DNA of 64,000 nucleotides from Sulfuritalea sp. (GCA_030651305.1 JAUSCI010000010.1:1-64000), one strand, 5' to 3'. Positions 10,682 through 21,196 are shown, counted from the first letter of the stretch. Notes: generated from the sequence alone by a model not told the origin. Made by a program: numbers and translations.

Positions 10682-11308
10682 ATGGCGTTGATCGACACCC
10701 TGATCCCGGAGTTGGACAAGGCGCTTCGCGCCGTTTTTGCTGCGGCCCCGACCCGGCGCCCGATGCCTGGGCAGGATCTGCCCGAGGCCGAGATGAGCGA
10801 GACGGAAAGGCACCACGTTGCTGCGCTGATGCGAGTCAACCACTGCGGCGAAATCTGTGCCCAGGCTTTGTATCAGGGACAGGCACTGAGTTCGCGCGAT
10901 CCTGCGGTCAGGAGCAAACTGGAGCAGGCGGCCTGGGAAGAAACCGAGCATCTCAACTGGACCGAACGGCGCATCGCCGAACTTGGGGGTCACAAGAGTC
11001 TGTTCAACCCCGTGTGGTACGCCGGGTCGCTGGCGATCGGCCTGTTCGCCGGAAAATGCGGCGATGCATGGAGTCTCGGCTTTCTGGCCGAAACCGAACG
11101 GCAGGTGGAAGGGCATCTTGAGGGCCACAAAGCCAGTCTGCCGGCACAGGACCGCAAGTCATGGGAAGTGCTGGAACAGATGCAAGTCGACGAGGTGCGC
11201 CATGCTGAAACGGCAACTCGTTTCGGTGCGCGGGAACTGCCGTCGCCGGTCAAACTGGCCATGAAGATTTCATCGAAAGTGATGACCAGGCTTTCCTACG
11301 TCGCCTGA
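10682..11308 (+). CDS. coq7: Demethoxyubiquinone hydroxylase (Coq7 family)
   Basis: MRVNHCGEICAQALYQGQAL, EETEHLNWTERRIAELGG, EVRHAETA di-iron ligands. Confidence 0.93.
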   Translation: MALIDTLIPELDKALRAVFAAAPTRRPMPGQDLPEAEMSETERHHVAALMRVNHCGEICAQALYQGQALSSRDPAVRSKLEQAAWEETEHLNWTERRIAELGGHKSLFNPVWYAGSLAIGLFAGKCGDAWSLGFLAETERQVEGHLEGHKASLPAQDRKSWEVLEQMQVDEVRHAETATRFGARELPSPVKLAMKISSKVMTRLSYVA

Positions 11309-11725
11309 CTAGATCTCGATCACCTCGAAGCTATGACTGATTTCGGCGGTCTTGCCGAGCATGATCGTGGCAGAGCAATATTTCTCCGCTGACAGTTTGA
11401 CGGCGCGGTCGACAACTTCAGGCTTCAGGTTCTTTCCGGTCACCACGAAGTGCATGTTGATACTCGTGAATACCTTGGGATCCATTTCCGCGCGCTCGGC
11501 CTGAAGCTTCACTTCGCATCCGCTGACCTCATGGCGGCCGCGTTTCAGGATCAGGACAATATCGAATGCCGTGCAACCTCCGGTTCCGGCCAGCAGCAGT
11601 TCCATCGGTCGTGGCGCCAGATTGCGGCCGCCCGCTTCGGGCGCACCGTCCATGCATACCAAGTGGCCGCTGCCGGTTTCGGCAACAAAGCTCATCCCCT
11701 CATGCCAGCGTACCGTGCATTCCAT
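11309..11725 (-). CDS. OsmC family protein
   Basis: MECTVRWHEGMSF...RPMELLLAGTGGCTAFDIVLILKRGR; later internal start chosen. Confidence 0.9.
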   Translation of the reverse strand: MECTVRWHEGMSFVAETGSGHLVCMDGAPEAGGRNLAPRPMELLLAGTGGCTAFDIVLILKRGRHEVSGCEVKLQAERAEMDPKVFTSINMHFVVTGKNLKPEVVDRAVKLSAEKYCSATIMLGKTAEISHSFEVIEI

Positions 11726-12084
11726 GCCGATCACTCCTTCAAGCGATTGTTGGCATTCTATCGGTGGTGCTGAAAAGCTGATATGGCATTGCACCAAACA
11801 GAGCCAATACATTTTTCTCTGGCGTCATCGATCTCAATGATATAGACAATTTTGCTAGTTCGAAATGTAAAATCAATCTACTAATAATCCAATTAATCAA
11901 TTGGTTCTATGTCAAGAACCCGCGTCTGCACCACACCACCGGCGCAATGCACAAAAAGTCTTGCGCTGCAGCAAAAGCTATGCAAGAATTTGCCTAACTG
12001 AGCGCTGGCTGACACTGCAAGAGATCACGTCAGTCCGTGTTTGACCCCTGTCTCCTCCACCCTCCTCCTTTGGTGTGGATTAAG

Positions 12085-12113
12085 CGCAACCCCACTCGGG
12101 TTGCGTTTTTTTT
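12085..12113 (+). terminator. Rho-independent terminator with no upstream ORF
   Basis: CGCAACCC-cactc-GGGTTGCG followed by 8 T. Confidence 0.85.
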
Positions 12114-12152
12114 CCCCTTGCGCCCGTCAGGGCCACTCGCTTGGAAGTGGAT

Positions 12153-13040
12153 TTACTCGTCTTGTTTCAGTGGAAGCCGGGTAGGGGGACCACCGTTGCG
12201 GAAGCTGTTTCTCATCGTGTCCAGCTCCTGCGGAAGTACATCCAGTTTCCTGGCGTTGAAGGAGGACGGATCCGGCGTAAACATCAGGTAGGCTTGCACT
12301 TCATTGACGAGCAGATCATTGTCCTTGATCGAATAATTGTACTTTGTCAAAAAAACACGAAATTTTTCACGTTGTTCGTCGTTGAGCGATTCGTTCCAGA
12401 AATGCTGGCAATAGGTCGCGTATGACGGGTTGCTGAAATACTCGCCGTGGGCCATTTCGTGAAGCAGCACGGTGTAGCGGGCGAGCTTAGTAACACCTGG
12501 TTCGTCGTCGCGCTTGTCCTGCACCTGTGGTACTGAAAGGATGACCCCGAGGGGTTTCAACGGCAGCCATATTGCGCGCCAGAAGCGAAGCAGTCCTTGC
12601 TTCACAAGGAAGTCACGCAATGTGGTTTCTTCGGGGTTGAGTTCAACCTTGTCGCGGTCCGCCATGGTGAAGAACTGAGCCAGATCCCACACCATGACAT
12701 CGTGACCGAAGGCAAAATCGGCAACTGTTCGCTTGGCTGCCGCGATGTGCTGCGCCATTTCTGCGTCATCAAGCACACGTAGTGCAGATGCACCTGACTG
12801 TCGCTCCGCGAAATGTGTGATGCGATTGAAGGTACGCCCCTGCATGGTCAGACTTGGGAAGTCGAATACATATATCTCCGGATTGACCACGGTACGCCAA
12901 ATCACCAATTGGTTTGAGCGCGCATCGTTAATGGTAGTGAAATCGCCGCTCACCGGCTCGATGCCCGACGCAGTGCCAACAAAGCACAGCACTGTCAGGC
13001 AGAATCGCCACAACTGGTTGCGGATGAGTCGCAGTGTCAC
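12153..13040 (-). CDS. Hypothetical exported protein with a HEMAH motif
   Basis: 295 aa with hydrophobic N-terminus and VLLHEMAHGEYFSNPSYATYCQHFWNE; HExxH is consistent with a metallopeptidase-like fold but the family is not recognised. Confidence 0.6.
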   Translation of the reverse strand: MTLRLIRNQLWRFCLTVLCFVGTASGIEPVSGDFTTINDARSNQLVIWRTVVNPEIYVFDFPSLTMQGRTFNRITHFAERQSGASALRVLDDAEMAQHIAAAKRTVADFAFGHDVMVWDLAQFFTMADRDKVELNPEETTLRDFLVKQGLLRFWRAIWLPLKPLGVILSVPQVQDKRDDEPGVTKLARYTVLLHEMAHGEYFSNPSYATYCQHFWNESLNDEQREKFRVFLTKYNYSIKDNDLLVNEVQAYLMFTPDPSSFNARKLDVLPQELDTMRNSFRNGGPPTRLPLKQDE

Positions 13041-13277
13041 TGTCTTGTCCTGGAAGTCAGTTTGTGAGACCGTGCGAAATACTGCGCGCAGTATTTCGCA
13101 AGTGCGGCCGAATACAAAGATACATCTTTAAGCCGGGACGTGTCTGGACTTGCTGGGCACATAATATCGGTGGGGGATGCGCTACCGCATCCAGGACGTT
13201 GCAAAGACCGCGCAAACATGGGGCTGCAGTTTGACAGGGGGAGGGGTAGCCGCTAACATTCGCCCCTCTTAAAAAGT

Positions 13278-13353
13278 GGGTTGGTAGCTCAGTCGGTAGA
13301 GCAGCGGACTTTTAATCCGTTGGTCCCGAGTTCGAATCTCGGCCGACCCACCA
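13278..13353 (+). tRNA. tRNA-Lys(UUU)
   Basis: GGGTTGGTAGCTCAGTCGGTAGAGCAGCGGACTTTTAATCCGTTGGTCCCGAGTTCGAATCTCGGCCGACCCACCA; anticodon TTT, CCA encoded. Confidence 0.97.
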
Positions 13354-13376
13354 CCATAATATATAATCTGCTATTC

Positions 13377-13452
13377 GGGTTGTTAGCTCAGTTGGTAGAG
13401 CAGCGGACTCTTAATCCGTAGGTCGAGTGTTCGAGCCACTCACAGCCCACCA
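13377..13452 (+). tRNA. tRNA-Lys(CUU)
   Basis: GGGTTGTTAGCTCAGTTGGTAGAGCAGCGGACTCTTAATCCGTAGGTCGAGTGTTCGAGCCACTCACAGCCCACCA; anticodon CTT. Confidence 0.95.
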
Positions 13453-13459
13453 AACATCA

Positions 13460-13494
13460 AGCCGAATCAACTTAACCAGTTGATTCGGCTTTTT
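13460..13494 (+). terminator. Intrinsic terminator after the tRNA-Lys pair
   Basis: AGCCGAATCAACT-taacc-AGTTGATTCGGCT + TTTTT. Confidence 0.9.
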
Positions 13495-13628
13495 CGTGCG
13501 TACCTCTGACGCATAGCGCCACGGCCGGACTACCCGGCTACCGGCTACGAACCGTCATCTCGTATGCACTCGATTCCGACGCGGTTGGCAAGCGGCGATC
13601 CTCGGTGCAAATCCTCGCCCGCAACCGC

Positions 13629-13847
13629 TTACTTCAGAGCGTCGCTGAGATCCTTGTCGCTGATCTTTCCGGAGCGATGAAGCCATAGCAGGATCGCCAG
13701 CGGCTTGGGAATATTGCGGCCGGATTCATATCTCGAGCCGCCCGACTGCGTGACGCCGTACCTCAGCCAGAAATCCTTCTGATTCAGGCCTTCCTTCTTC
13801 CGATCTGTCGCGATGTCACTGAAATCAAGTTTCTTCTTGCGTGCCAT
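13629..13847 (-). CDS. Small XRE/HTH-type DNA-binding protein
   Basis: 72 aa: LNQKDFWLRYGVTQSGGSRYESGRNIPKPLAILLWLHRSGKI, Cro/CI-like HTH. Confidence 0.75.
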   Translation of the reverse strand: MARKKKLDFSDIATDRKKEGLNQKDFWLRYGVTQSGGSRYESGRNIPKPLAILLWLHRSGKISDKDLSDALK

Positions 13848-13999
13848 GACGTTCTCCTGCTGTGGGTGGTCAAGTCGCTATGCTATCGTTTTTTTTCAAA
13901 TCCTGCATAAGTGCGATGACAGTTCGTGTCGGCAGCGTATTCGTCGCGAGTTTCCTGCCTGTCGCCATGTCTGATTCCGGATGCGCTCCCATACTTTGA

Positions 14000-15076
14000 T
14001 CAGGACAGGGTGATCGCCAAGCCGAGCAGCAGCAGAGACAGGCCGCGTACTCCACCCCAGCGGCACAGTCGGGCACGCAAGGCCTGCTGCCACGGCCCTT
14101 GTACTCCTGGTCGCAGCCAGACCGGCAATAGATGCGCGGCGGCTCCGCTTATCAGCGGCAGCAGAAATGCGATGACAAAACCGGCAACCGAGGGACGCGC
14201 CGGCAGCCAGCCGAAACCATGCGCAACACCCAATGCCAGCAGGCACAGCAATCCCAGTGCGGCTGCCGCCAGGGACGGCGCCGCGCCGTGCAATTGCATC
14301 AGAGCCGTGCCAAACCGGGATTGCCATGCGCGCAGCATGCGCAGGACGACCCATCCGTAGAGCGTGGTGCCGAGCAGTGCAAGCGCCGACGCCATTGTTG
14401 AAACGGATGGCGGCAGCGGCGAGGACACGCCGACTGCGATCAGCAGCGCGCCGGCTGCCGCCCACTTGAGGTCGCGTCGCAGGCGCAAGGCGGCATCGGG
14501 GTCGCCCTTCCCCAGGCAGGTGGGGAGCAATACTTGCAAGGTCCCCAGCGCGGTAAGTCCGACAAAGCCGAGCAGATTGGCATGCAGGTGAAACAGGCGC
14601 AGGGAGTTGCGCTGGGCGGGGAACAGGGGCATCAGGACCACCGCCAGCAATGCCAGCAGCAGGAAGCCGAGCGCGGCCAGGTACCAGTCCAGCCCTCGAT
14701 GGCGTGGACCGAACATGCGGCCCGCCCGATTCAGGATCCAGCCGCCAAGGCTGAGTGCGGCAATCCCGCCCAGTGTTGCCGCAAGACTCAGCCGCGTCGG
14801 CGAAAAATCACTGGCGAACGAGAAGACTGCCAGCGTCCCGCCGGTCCAGGCCAGCAAGGGAGGCCACCATGCCGCAAATCCTGCCCCGGCGCTGCGCGTC
14901 AGCACCGGAACGAAATAGCTGATTGCCGCCAGAATCAGCGGCATAGCGCCTAGTGCAAAGGCAACGTGGGCGGCCAGTTGTGGCGCACCCTGTCCCGCGA
15001 TCAGCAGTACGCCTGCTGTCGCCAGCGATATCAGAGCAGCGATTGCCAGCAACGGCAACAAGGTGAGTGGCGACAT
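14000..15076 (-). CDS. Polytopic membrane protein, possibly heme-copper oxidase-like or NnrS-like
   Basis: 358 aa with about 11-12 hydrophobic segments and LRLFHLHANLLGFVGLTALGTLQVLLPTCLG. Confidence 0.5.
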   Translation of the reverse strand: MSPLTLLPLLAIAALISLATAGVLLIAGQGAPQLAAHVAFALGAMPLILAAISYFVPVLTRSAGAGFAAWWPPLLAWTGGTLAVFSFASDFSPTRLSLAATLGGIAALSLGGWILNRAGRMFGPRHRGLDWYLAALGFLLLALLAVVLMPLFPAQRNSLRLFHLHANLLGFVGLTALGTLQVLLPTCLGKGDPDAALRLRRDLKWAAAGALLIAVGVSSPLPPSVSTMASALALLGTTLYGWVVLRMLRAWQSRFGTALMQLHGAAPSLAAAALGLLCLLALGVAHGFGWLPARPSVAGFVIAFLLPLISGAAAHLLPVWLRPGVQGPWQQALRARLCRWGGVRGLSLLLLGLAITLS

Positions 15077-15120
15077 CCGCGGATTGTAATGGTGGCAACA
15101 CCATGCGACACTCGCGCACC

Positions 15121-16011
15121 ATGCCTTCCGCCCCCATTCCGCGCGCCGGACTCGTCCTGCTCGGCCTGCTGTCCCTTGGCTGGGGCTTCAACTGGCCGAT
15201 CATGAAAATCGTGATCACCGAGATTCCGCGCTGGATATTTCGTGGCGACAGCATCCTGCTGGCTTCCGTCGGATTGTTTGGCATCGCTTGGTCTTCGGGC
15301 CAGTCGTTGAAAGTACCCAGGGGACGCTGGCCACAGTTGCTCAGTCTGGCGTCATGCAACATCGTTGGCTGGAACATGTTTGCCATCTATGGCGTGAGCT
15401 TGTTGCCGTCAGGGCGGGCGGCGATCCTCGGCTACACCATGCCAATCTGGAGTGCGCTGCTCTCGGTCTGGTTTCTCGACGAAAGGCTGACCCGGCGCCG
15501 GCTGATCGGCCTGGCACTGGGCATGAGCGGTATGGCGCTGCTGCTTGGTGACGAGTTCGAGAACCTGGGCAGTGCCCCCGTCGGGGTAATTCTGATGCTG
15601 ATCGCCGCGATCTTTTGGGCCGGCGGACTGGTGCTTTACAAGCGTGACCCACCTGCCATGCCCATCACCTCGCTGACAGCCTGGCAGGCCCTGCTGGGCG
15701 GGATACCCATTGCCCTGTCGGGCCACGCGCTGGAAAGCGTTGACTGGAGCCAGATCAGCTTCTGGCCCATGTTCGGCTTCTGGTACAACGTTTTCATCGG
15801 ATTGCTGTTTTGCTATTGGGCATGGAACAAGCTGGTCCAAATGGTTCCGGCGGCGGTGTCCTCGCTTGGCTCGCTGATAGTTCCCGTGGTCGGGGTTTTC
15901 GGCGGAATGGTGTTCTTGAACGAGGCTCCGTCCTGGCAGGACTTTGCAGCTCTGGTGCTGGTTCTCACCGCGATCGGGACGGTATTGGTACCGGCGCGAC
16001 CGTTGGTTTGA
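15121..16011 (+). CDS. DMT superfamily (EamA) transporter
   Basis: Two EamA-type repeats (LGWGFNWPIMKI..., AAIFWAGGLVLYKR); an upstream start at 15067 or 15103 is possible. Confidence 0.88.
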   Translation: MPSAPIPRAGLVLLGLLSLGWGFNWPIMKIVITEIPRWIFRGDSILLASVGLFGIAWSSGQSLKVPRGRWPQLLSLASCNIVGWNMFAIYGVSLLPSGRAAILGYTMPIWSALLSVWFLDERLTRRRLIGLALGMSGMALLLGDEFENLGSAPVGVILMLIAAIFWAGGLVLYKRDPPAMPITSLTAWQALLGGIPIALSGHALESVDWSQISFWPMFGFWYNVFIGLLFCYWAWNKLVQMVPAAVSSLGSLIVPVVGVFGGMVFLNEAPSWQDFAALVLVLTAIGTVLVPARPLV

Positions 16012-16055
16012 CCCGACGCAAGACGCAGTGCGGCGGTTTCGGGCACAATTGGCCC

Positions 16056-16655
16056 ATGCTCAATGTTTCAGGTCTTGCTTGTTCGCGCGGTGAACGCCGC
16101 CTATTTTCCGACGTCGGCTTCTCGCTCGATGTCGGCGAGTGGCTGCACGTGCAGGGTGAGAACGGTTCCGGCAAGACCAGCATGATGCGCCTACTGGTCG
16201 GTCTCTCGCCGGCCGATGCGGGGGAGATACGCTGGCGCAATGAGCCGACGCCATCGACCGAGTTCCGTCGCGACCTTATTTATCTCGGACATCATGCTGC
16301 AGTCAAGGAAGACCTGACACCGCTGGAAAACCTCAGTCTTGCTGCCGCACTGGATGGCATCGCGCTCGATGAGCGCGCTGCGCTGGCGGCGTTGGTCAGG
16401 CTCGGCCTGCGTGGTCGGGAGGAACTTCCCGTCCGCGTGCTGTCGGCCGGACAGAAGCGACGCGTACTTCTGGCACGCCTGCTGACGCGCCCGGCGGTTC
16501 TCTGGGTGCTGGATGAAGCTTTCAACGCGCTCGATGTCGCCGCCGTAAAATTGCTCGGAGAACTGATTGCCGAGCATCTGTCTGCGGGCGGGATGGCGGT
16601 GCTGACCAGTCACCAGCCGCTTCCCGTGCCGGGCGGCAAGGCGCTGGTGCTATGA
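16056..16655 (+). CDS. ccmA: Cytochrome c biogenesis ATP-binding protein CcmA
   Basis: GENGSGKTSMMRLLVGL, LSAGQKRRVLLARLL; first gene of the ccm cluster. Confidence 0.95.
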   Translation: MLNVSGLACSRGERRLFSDVGFSLDVGEWLHVQGENGSGKTSMMRLLVGLSPADAGEIRWRNEPTPSTEFRRDLIYLGHHAAVKEDLTPLENLSLAAALDGIALDERAALAALVRLGLRGREELPVRVLSAGQKRRVLLARLLTRPAVLWVLDEAFNALDVAAVKLLGELIAEHLSAGGMAVLTSHQPLPVPGGKALVL

Positions 16656-17317
16656 ACGCCTTTTTCGCCACCGTACGCCGCGACCTGCTGCTGGCTCTGC
16701 GGCGCAAGAGCGAGGTGCTGACGGCGGTGTTCTTCTTCGTCATCGTCACCAGCCTTTTTCCGCTGGGAATCGGACCGGAGCCCGTGCTGCTGAAGAAGAT
16801 TGCTCCCGGCATTCTGTGGGTTGCCGCGCTGCTGGCCACTTTGCTCGGTTTGCCGCGCCTGTTTGCCGCTGATCATGTGGATGGCACTCTGGAACAGATG
16901 GCCTTGTCGCCATCGTCATTGGGGCTGCTGGTTGCAGGTAAAATACTGGCCCACTGGTTGTTGTGCGGTTTGCCGCTGGTGCTGCTGGCGCCGGTGCTCG
17001 GTCTGCAGTTCGATCTCGATGCGCCGGCATTGGGTATACTGACGCTGGCGCTGTTGCTCGGGACGCCGTTGCTGTCCCTGATCGGAGCGATCGGCGCGGC
17101 GCTGACGCTGGGCGTGCGCGGCGGCGGCGTGCTGCTGGCGCTGCTGGTACTGCCGCTTTACATTCCGGCGCTGATCTTTGGCGCGGGAGCGGTTGAAGCC
17201 CACATCGCCGGTCTTGGTGCAGGGGGTCATCTGTCATTGCTGGCAGCGATGCTGGCTCTGGCTGTTTTTTTTGCGCCGTGGGCAACCACGGCCGCTTTGA
17301 GGATTGCATTGGAGTGA
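16652..17317 (+). CDS. ccmB: Heme exporter CcmB
   Basis: FFATVRRDLLLALRRKSEVLTAVFFFVIVTSLFPLGIGPEP; ccm context. Confidence 0.96.
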   Translation: MNAFFATVRRDLLLALRRKSEVLTAVFFFVIVTSLFPLGIGPEPVLLKKIAPGILWVAALLATLLGLPRLFAADHVDGTLEQMALSPSSLGLLVAGKILAHWLLCGLPLVLLAPVLGLQFDLDAPALGILTLALLLGTPLLSLIGAIGAALTLGVRGGGVLLALLVLPLYIPALIFGAGAVEAHIAGLGAGGHLSLLAAMLALAVFFAPWATTAALRIALE

Positions 17318-18054
17318 ATCAGTCGATTATTCAGTGGTTCAGGTTTGGCAGCCCGCAGGCCTTCTATCCGATTGCCGGGCGCATGATCCCGTGGTTCTGG
17401 GCCGCCGCCGCCGCCTTCGGCATTGCCGGGCTGTGGATTTCCTTTTTTGTGGCGCCGACCGATGCGCAGCAGGGGGAAGGCTACCGCATCATTTTCGTGC
17501 ATGTGCCGGCGTCGTGGATGTCGATGTTCCTCTATCTGATAATGGCTTTCTGGGCCGGACTCGGGTTGGCGCTCAACACGCGCCTTTCGGGAATGATGGC
17601 GCAGGCGGTGGCCCCCACCGGCGCATTGATGGCACTGTTGTCTTTGTGGACCGGTGCCTTGTGGGGCAAACCGATGTGGGGCGCATGGTGGGTGTGGGAT
17701 GCGCGGCTGACCTCCGAATTGATCCTGTTTTTTCTGTATCTGGGCTTCATGGCGCTGCAGGCGGCCATCGATGACCCGCGCCGCGCCGACAAGGCCGGGG
17801 CGATCCTGGCATTGGTCGGCGTGGTGAATATTCCCATCATCTATTTTTCGGTGAAGTGGTGGAACACGCTGCATCAGGGCTCCACGATCAATCTCACCAA
17901 GGCGCCCTCGATGGCGCACACCATGCTTTGGGGCATGCTGCTGATGGCGCTGTGCTTCTGGATGTACTCCATCGCGGTGGCGCTGACCAGGGTGCGCGCG
18001 ATCATTCTTGAACGCGAGCGACACACGGATTGGGTGAAACATGCAGTGGAATAG
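17278..18054 (+). CDS. ccmC: Heme exporter CcmC
   Basis: IIFVHVPASWMSMFLYLIMAFW, WGKPMWGAWWVWDARLTSELILFFLYLG. Confidence 0.96.
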   Translation: MGNHGRFEDCIGVNQSIIQWFRFGSPQAFYPIAGRMIPWFWAAAAAFGIAGLWISFFVAPTDAQQGEGYRIIFVHVPASWMSMFLYLIMAFWAGLGLALNTRLSGMMAQAVAPTGALMALLSLWTGALWGKPMWGAWWVWDARLTSELILFFLYLGFMALQAAIDDPRRADKAGAILALVGVVNIPIIYFSVKWWNTLHQGSTINLTKAPSMAHTMLWGMLLMALCFWMYSIAVALTRVRAIILERERHTDWVKHAVE

Positions 18055-18235
18055 CGCGGGTGAATTTTTCGCCATGGGCGGCTACGCCTTCTACGTCTGG
18101 GGCAGCTTTGGTGCGTGCGCGCTGCTCATGTTTGCGGAACCTTTTCTGGCCAAGCGGCGTCTTAGTGAGGTTCGCCAGAGTCTGATCCGCGAACTGCTCG
18201 CCGACGAACTCGAACTCAAGCAGAAAAATCCATGA
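18041..18235 (+). CDS. ccmD: Heme exporter CcmD
   Basis: Small single-TM protein [22 protein letters not shown] between ccmC and ccmE. Confidence 0.93.
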   Translation: MQWNSAGEFFAMGGYAFYVWGSFGACALLMFAEPFLAKRRLSEVRQSLIRELLADELELKQKNP

Positions 18236-18672
18236 AACCCAGACACAAACGCATTGCCCTGATTGTCGGCGGACTTGCCTCGCTGGCGATTGCCGCCGGA
18301 TTGGCGCTCAACGCACTTGACAGCAACATCGCAATGTACGTAACACCTTCGGAAGTGGCTGCCGGCAAGTCGCCGCAAGGAAAGGCGTTCCGCATCGGCG
18401 GCATGGTCAAGGAAGGCTCGATCAAACGCCAGGACATGACCGTGCGTTTCGTCGTCACCGACACGGTCAAGGAAATCCCGGTCGCCTACACGGGCATCCT
18501 TCCCGACTTGTTTCGTGATGGCAAGGGCGCGGTGGTGCAGGGCAGGCTGGGCGGCGACGGTGTGTTTGTCGCCACCGAAGTACTCGCCAAGCACGACGAG
18601 AACTACATGCCGCCGGAAGCCCAGCATGCGGTCGAACAGGCCCAGCGCGCGCAGAGGACGCTGAAGCCATGA
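18232..18672 (+). CDS. ccmE: Cytochrome c maturation protein CcmE
   Basis: [13 protein letters not shown]...[21 protein letters not shown]...[14 protein letters not shown]. Confidence 0.97.
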   Translation: MKPRHKRIALIVGGLASLAIAAGLALNALDSNIAMYVTPSEVAAGKSPQGKAFRIGGMVKEGSIKRQDMTVRFVVTDTVKEIPVAYTGILPDLFRDGKGAVVQGRLGGDGVFVATEVLAKHDENYMPPEAQHAVEQAQRAQRTLKP

Positions 18673-20612
18673 CCCCCGAACTCGGCCACTTCGCTCTCAT
18701 CCTCGCCTTTGTCATTTCTATCCTGCAAGGCGTGCTACCGCTGGCCGGTGCGCAACGGGGCAATGCCCAATGGATAGCGCTGGCGCGGCCGGCAGCGCAG
18801 ACCCAATTCCTGTTGATTGCCATCGCCTTCGGCTGCCTAGCGCAGAGTTTTCTTGCCAACGATTTCTCGGTGAGTTACGTCGCCGCGCATTCCAACACCC
18901 AGTTGCCGACCTTGTATCGCTTCTCCGCCGTTTGGGGCGGTCACGAGGGTTCCCTGCTGCTCTGGGTGCTGATGCTTTCAGGCTGGGGTGCCGCAGTGTC
19001 GCTGGCCTCCCGCCAGTTGCCCGAAGTCATGGTGGCACGAGTGCTGGCGGTGCTGGGGCTGGTCGGGATCGGTTTGCTAGCCTTCATTCTGTTCACATCG
19101 AATCCTTTTGACCGTTTGTTGCCGGCCGCTGCCGAAGGACGCGACCTCAACCCGCTGTTGCAGGATCCCGGGCTGGTTTTCCATCCGCCGATGCTCTATA
19201 TGGGCTATGTCGGTTTCTCGGTGGCATTTTCCTTTGCCATCGCGGCTCTGATTTCCGGCCGGCTCGACGCGGCCTGGGCGCGCTGGTCGCGGCCATGGAC
19301 TACGGCGGCGTGGGTCTTCCTCACGCTCGGCATCGCGCTCGGCAGCTGGTGGGCCTATTACGAACTGGGCTGGGGTGGCTGGTGGTTCTGGGACCCGGTG
19401 GAAAATGCATCTTTCATGCCCTGGCTGGTAGGCACGGCGCTGATCCATTCGCTGGCCGTGACCGAGAAACGCGGGGCTTTCAAGAACTGGACCGTGCTGC
19501 TGGCCATTGCGGCGTTTTCGCTGTCGTTACTGGGCACCTTCCTGGTTCGTTCCGGTGTGCTGACTTCGGTGCACGCCTTCGCCTCGGACCCGCGGCGCGG
19601 TGTGTTCATCCTGGTGCTGCTCGCCGTCGTGGTCGGCAGTTCGCTGACGCTGTTTGCCTGGCGCGCGCCCAAGGTCAGTGCCGGCGGCAGCTTTGCGCTG
19701 ATTTCACGCGAAACCATGCTGCTGATGAACAACGTGCTGCTGGTGGTCGCCTGCGGCAGCGTGCTGCTCGGCACCTTGTATCCGCTGCTGATAGATGCAC
19801 TTGGCATGGGCAAGCTTTCGGTCGGACCGCCCTATTTCAATACTGTCTTCGTGCCGGTCATGGTGCCGCTGCTGGTGATGATGGCCATCGGTCCCCTGGC
19901 ACACTGGAAGCATGCCGACCTCAAGGCCATTGCGCGCCGCTTGCGGGTGAGCATCGCGCTGGCCGTTGTTGCCGGCATCGGCTTTCCGCTGCTGATGGGG
20001 TCATGGACGCCACTTACTGCGATGAGTTCGTTGCTGGCCGTCTGGATTACCTCCAGCGGTGTCTTCCAGATCATCGATCGCACGAAGACCGGCACGTCTT
20101 CCGCGTCATTCTGGGGCATGCAACTCGCCCACATTGGCATTGCAGTATTCGTCGTCGGCGTGGCCATGGTCGGCGGCTATCAGGAGGAGAAAGACGTTCG
20201 CATGGAGCCCGGCGATACCGTGAGTGTCGGCGGCTACGGATTTCGCCTGACGGGCGTGACAGAGGCGCCCGGGCCCAACTATCGCGCCTTTGTAGGCAGC
20301 GTCGAACTGTCGAAGGATGGCCGCGTTCTGATGACCATGCATCCGGAAAAGCGCAATTATTTCTCGTCGCAGATGCCGATGACCGAAGCCGCGATCGACG
20401 CCGGATTTACGCGCGACGTGTATGTCTCGCTCGGCGAACCGCTCGACAACAAAGGGGCATGGAGCGTAAGGGTTTATTACAAGCCCTTCGTCGACTGGAT
20501 ATGGGGCGGCGCCCTGTTGATGGGTCTGGGCGGCTTCATTGCCATGCTTGATCGGCGTTACCGCCTGCGCGTCAAAGCCGATGCGAAAATTCCGGCGGGA
20601 GTTCCGGCATGA
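18669..20612 (+). CDS. ccmF: Cytochrome c heme lyase CcmF
   Basis: [45 protein letters not shown]. Confidence 0.98.
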   Translation: MTPELGHFALILAFVISILQGVLPLAGAQRGNAQWIALARPAAQTQFLLIAIAFGCLAQSFLANDFSVSYVAAHSNTQLPTLYRFSAVWGGHEGSLLLWVLMLSGWGAAVSLASRQLPEVMVARVLAVLGLVGIGLLAFILFTSNPFDRLLPAAAEGRDLNPLLQDPGLVFHPPMLYMGYVGFSVAFSFAIAALISGRLDAAWARWSRPWTTAAWVFLTLGIALGSWWAYYELGWGGWWFWDPVENASFMPWLVGTALIHSLAVTEKRGAFKNWTVLLAIAAFSLSLLGTFLVRSGVLTSVHAFASDPRRGVFILVLLAVVVGSSLTLFAWRAPKVSAGGSFALISRETMLLMNNVLLVVACGSVLLGTLYPLLIDALGMGKLSVGPPYFNTVFVPVMVPLLVMMAIGPLAHWKHADLKAIARRLRVSIALAVVAGIGFPLLMGSWTPLTAMSSLLAVWITSSGVFQIIDRTKTGTSSASFWGMQLAHIGIAVFVVGVAMVGGYQEEKDVRMEPGDTVSVGGYGFRLTGVTEAPGPNYRAFVGSVELSKDGRVLMTMHPEKRNYFSSQMPMTEAAIDAGFTRDVYVSLGEPLDNKGAWSVRVYYKPFVDWIWGGALLMGLGGFIAMLDRRYRLRVKADAKIPAGVPA

Positions 20613-21196
20613 AGCGTTTCCTGATCCCGCTGGCCGCGTTCTTCGTCCTCGTAATCTTCCTTGCCATTGGTCTCACCCGCGATCCGCGCGAAGTGCCCTC
20701 GCCGCTGGTCGGAAAGCCGACGCCCATGTTCCAGCTGCAGCAGCTGGCCAATGCAGACAAGTCTTTTTCGCCGAAGGACATGCAGGGCAAGGTATGGTTG
20801 CTCAACGTCTGGTCGTCATGGTGTGTTTCCTGCAGGGCCGAGCATCCGCTGCTGGTCGCTTTTGCCAGGCAGAGCAATCTACCGATTGTCGGTTTGAGCT
20901 ACAAGGAAGTGCGCGGTGACAGCGAGATTGATGCCGGCAAACTGTCACCGGACGACGAGCTGAAATTGACACGCCGCCGTGCCTCCGCCTGGCTGGCGGC
21001 GCGCGGCGATCCCTATGCCGTAGTGGCACTGGATATTGATGGTCGTGTCGGCATCGATTACGGCGTGTATGGCGTGCCGGAAACCTATGTCATCGACAAG
21101 GCAGGCGTGATTCGCTACAAGCAGATAGGTCCGATCACGCCCGATGCGCTCGACAAGAATATTCTGCCGCTCGTCAAGGAACTCGAGAAATCATGA
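20609..21196 (+). CDS. ccmG: Thiol:disulfide interchange protein DsbE/CcmG
   Basis: LLNVWSSWCVSCRAEHPLL, YGVYGVPETYVIDKAG. Confidence 0.96.
   Translation: MKRFLIPLAAFFVLVIFLAIGLTRDPREVPSPLVGKPTPMFQLQQLANADKSFSPKDMQGKVWLLNVWSSWCVSCRAEHPLLVAFARQSNLPIVGLSYKEVRGDSEIDAGKLSPDDELKLTRRRASAWLAARGDPYAVVALDIDGRVGIDYGVYGVPETYVIDKAGVIRYKQIGPITPDALDKNILPLVKELEKS

Noticed and set aside
13565-13625. tRNA-like string ggtgcaaatcctcgcccgcaacc after the tRNA-Lys pair
   Set aside because: No complete cloverleaf can be drawn; at most a remnant.
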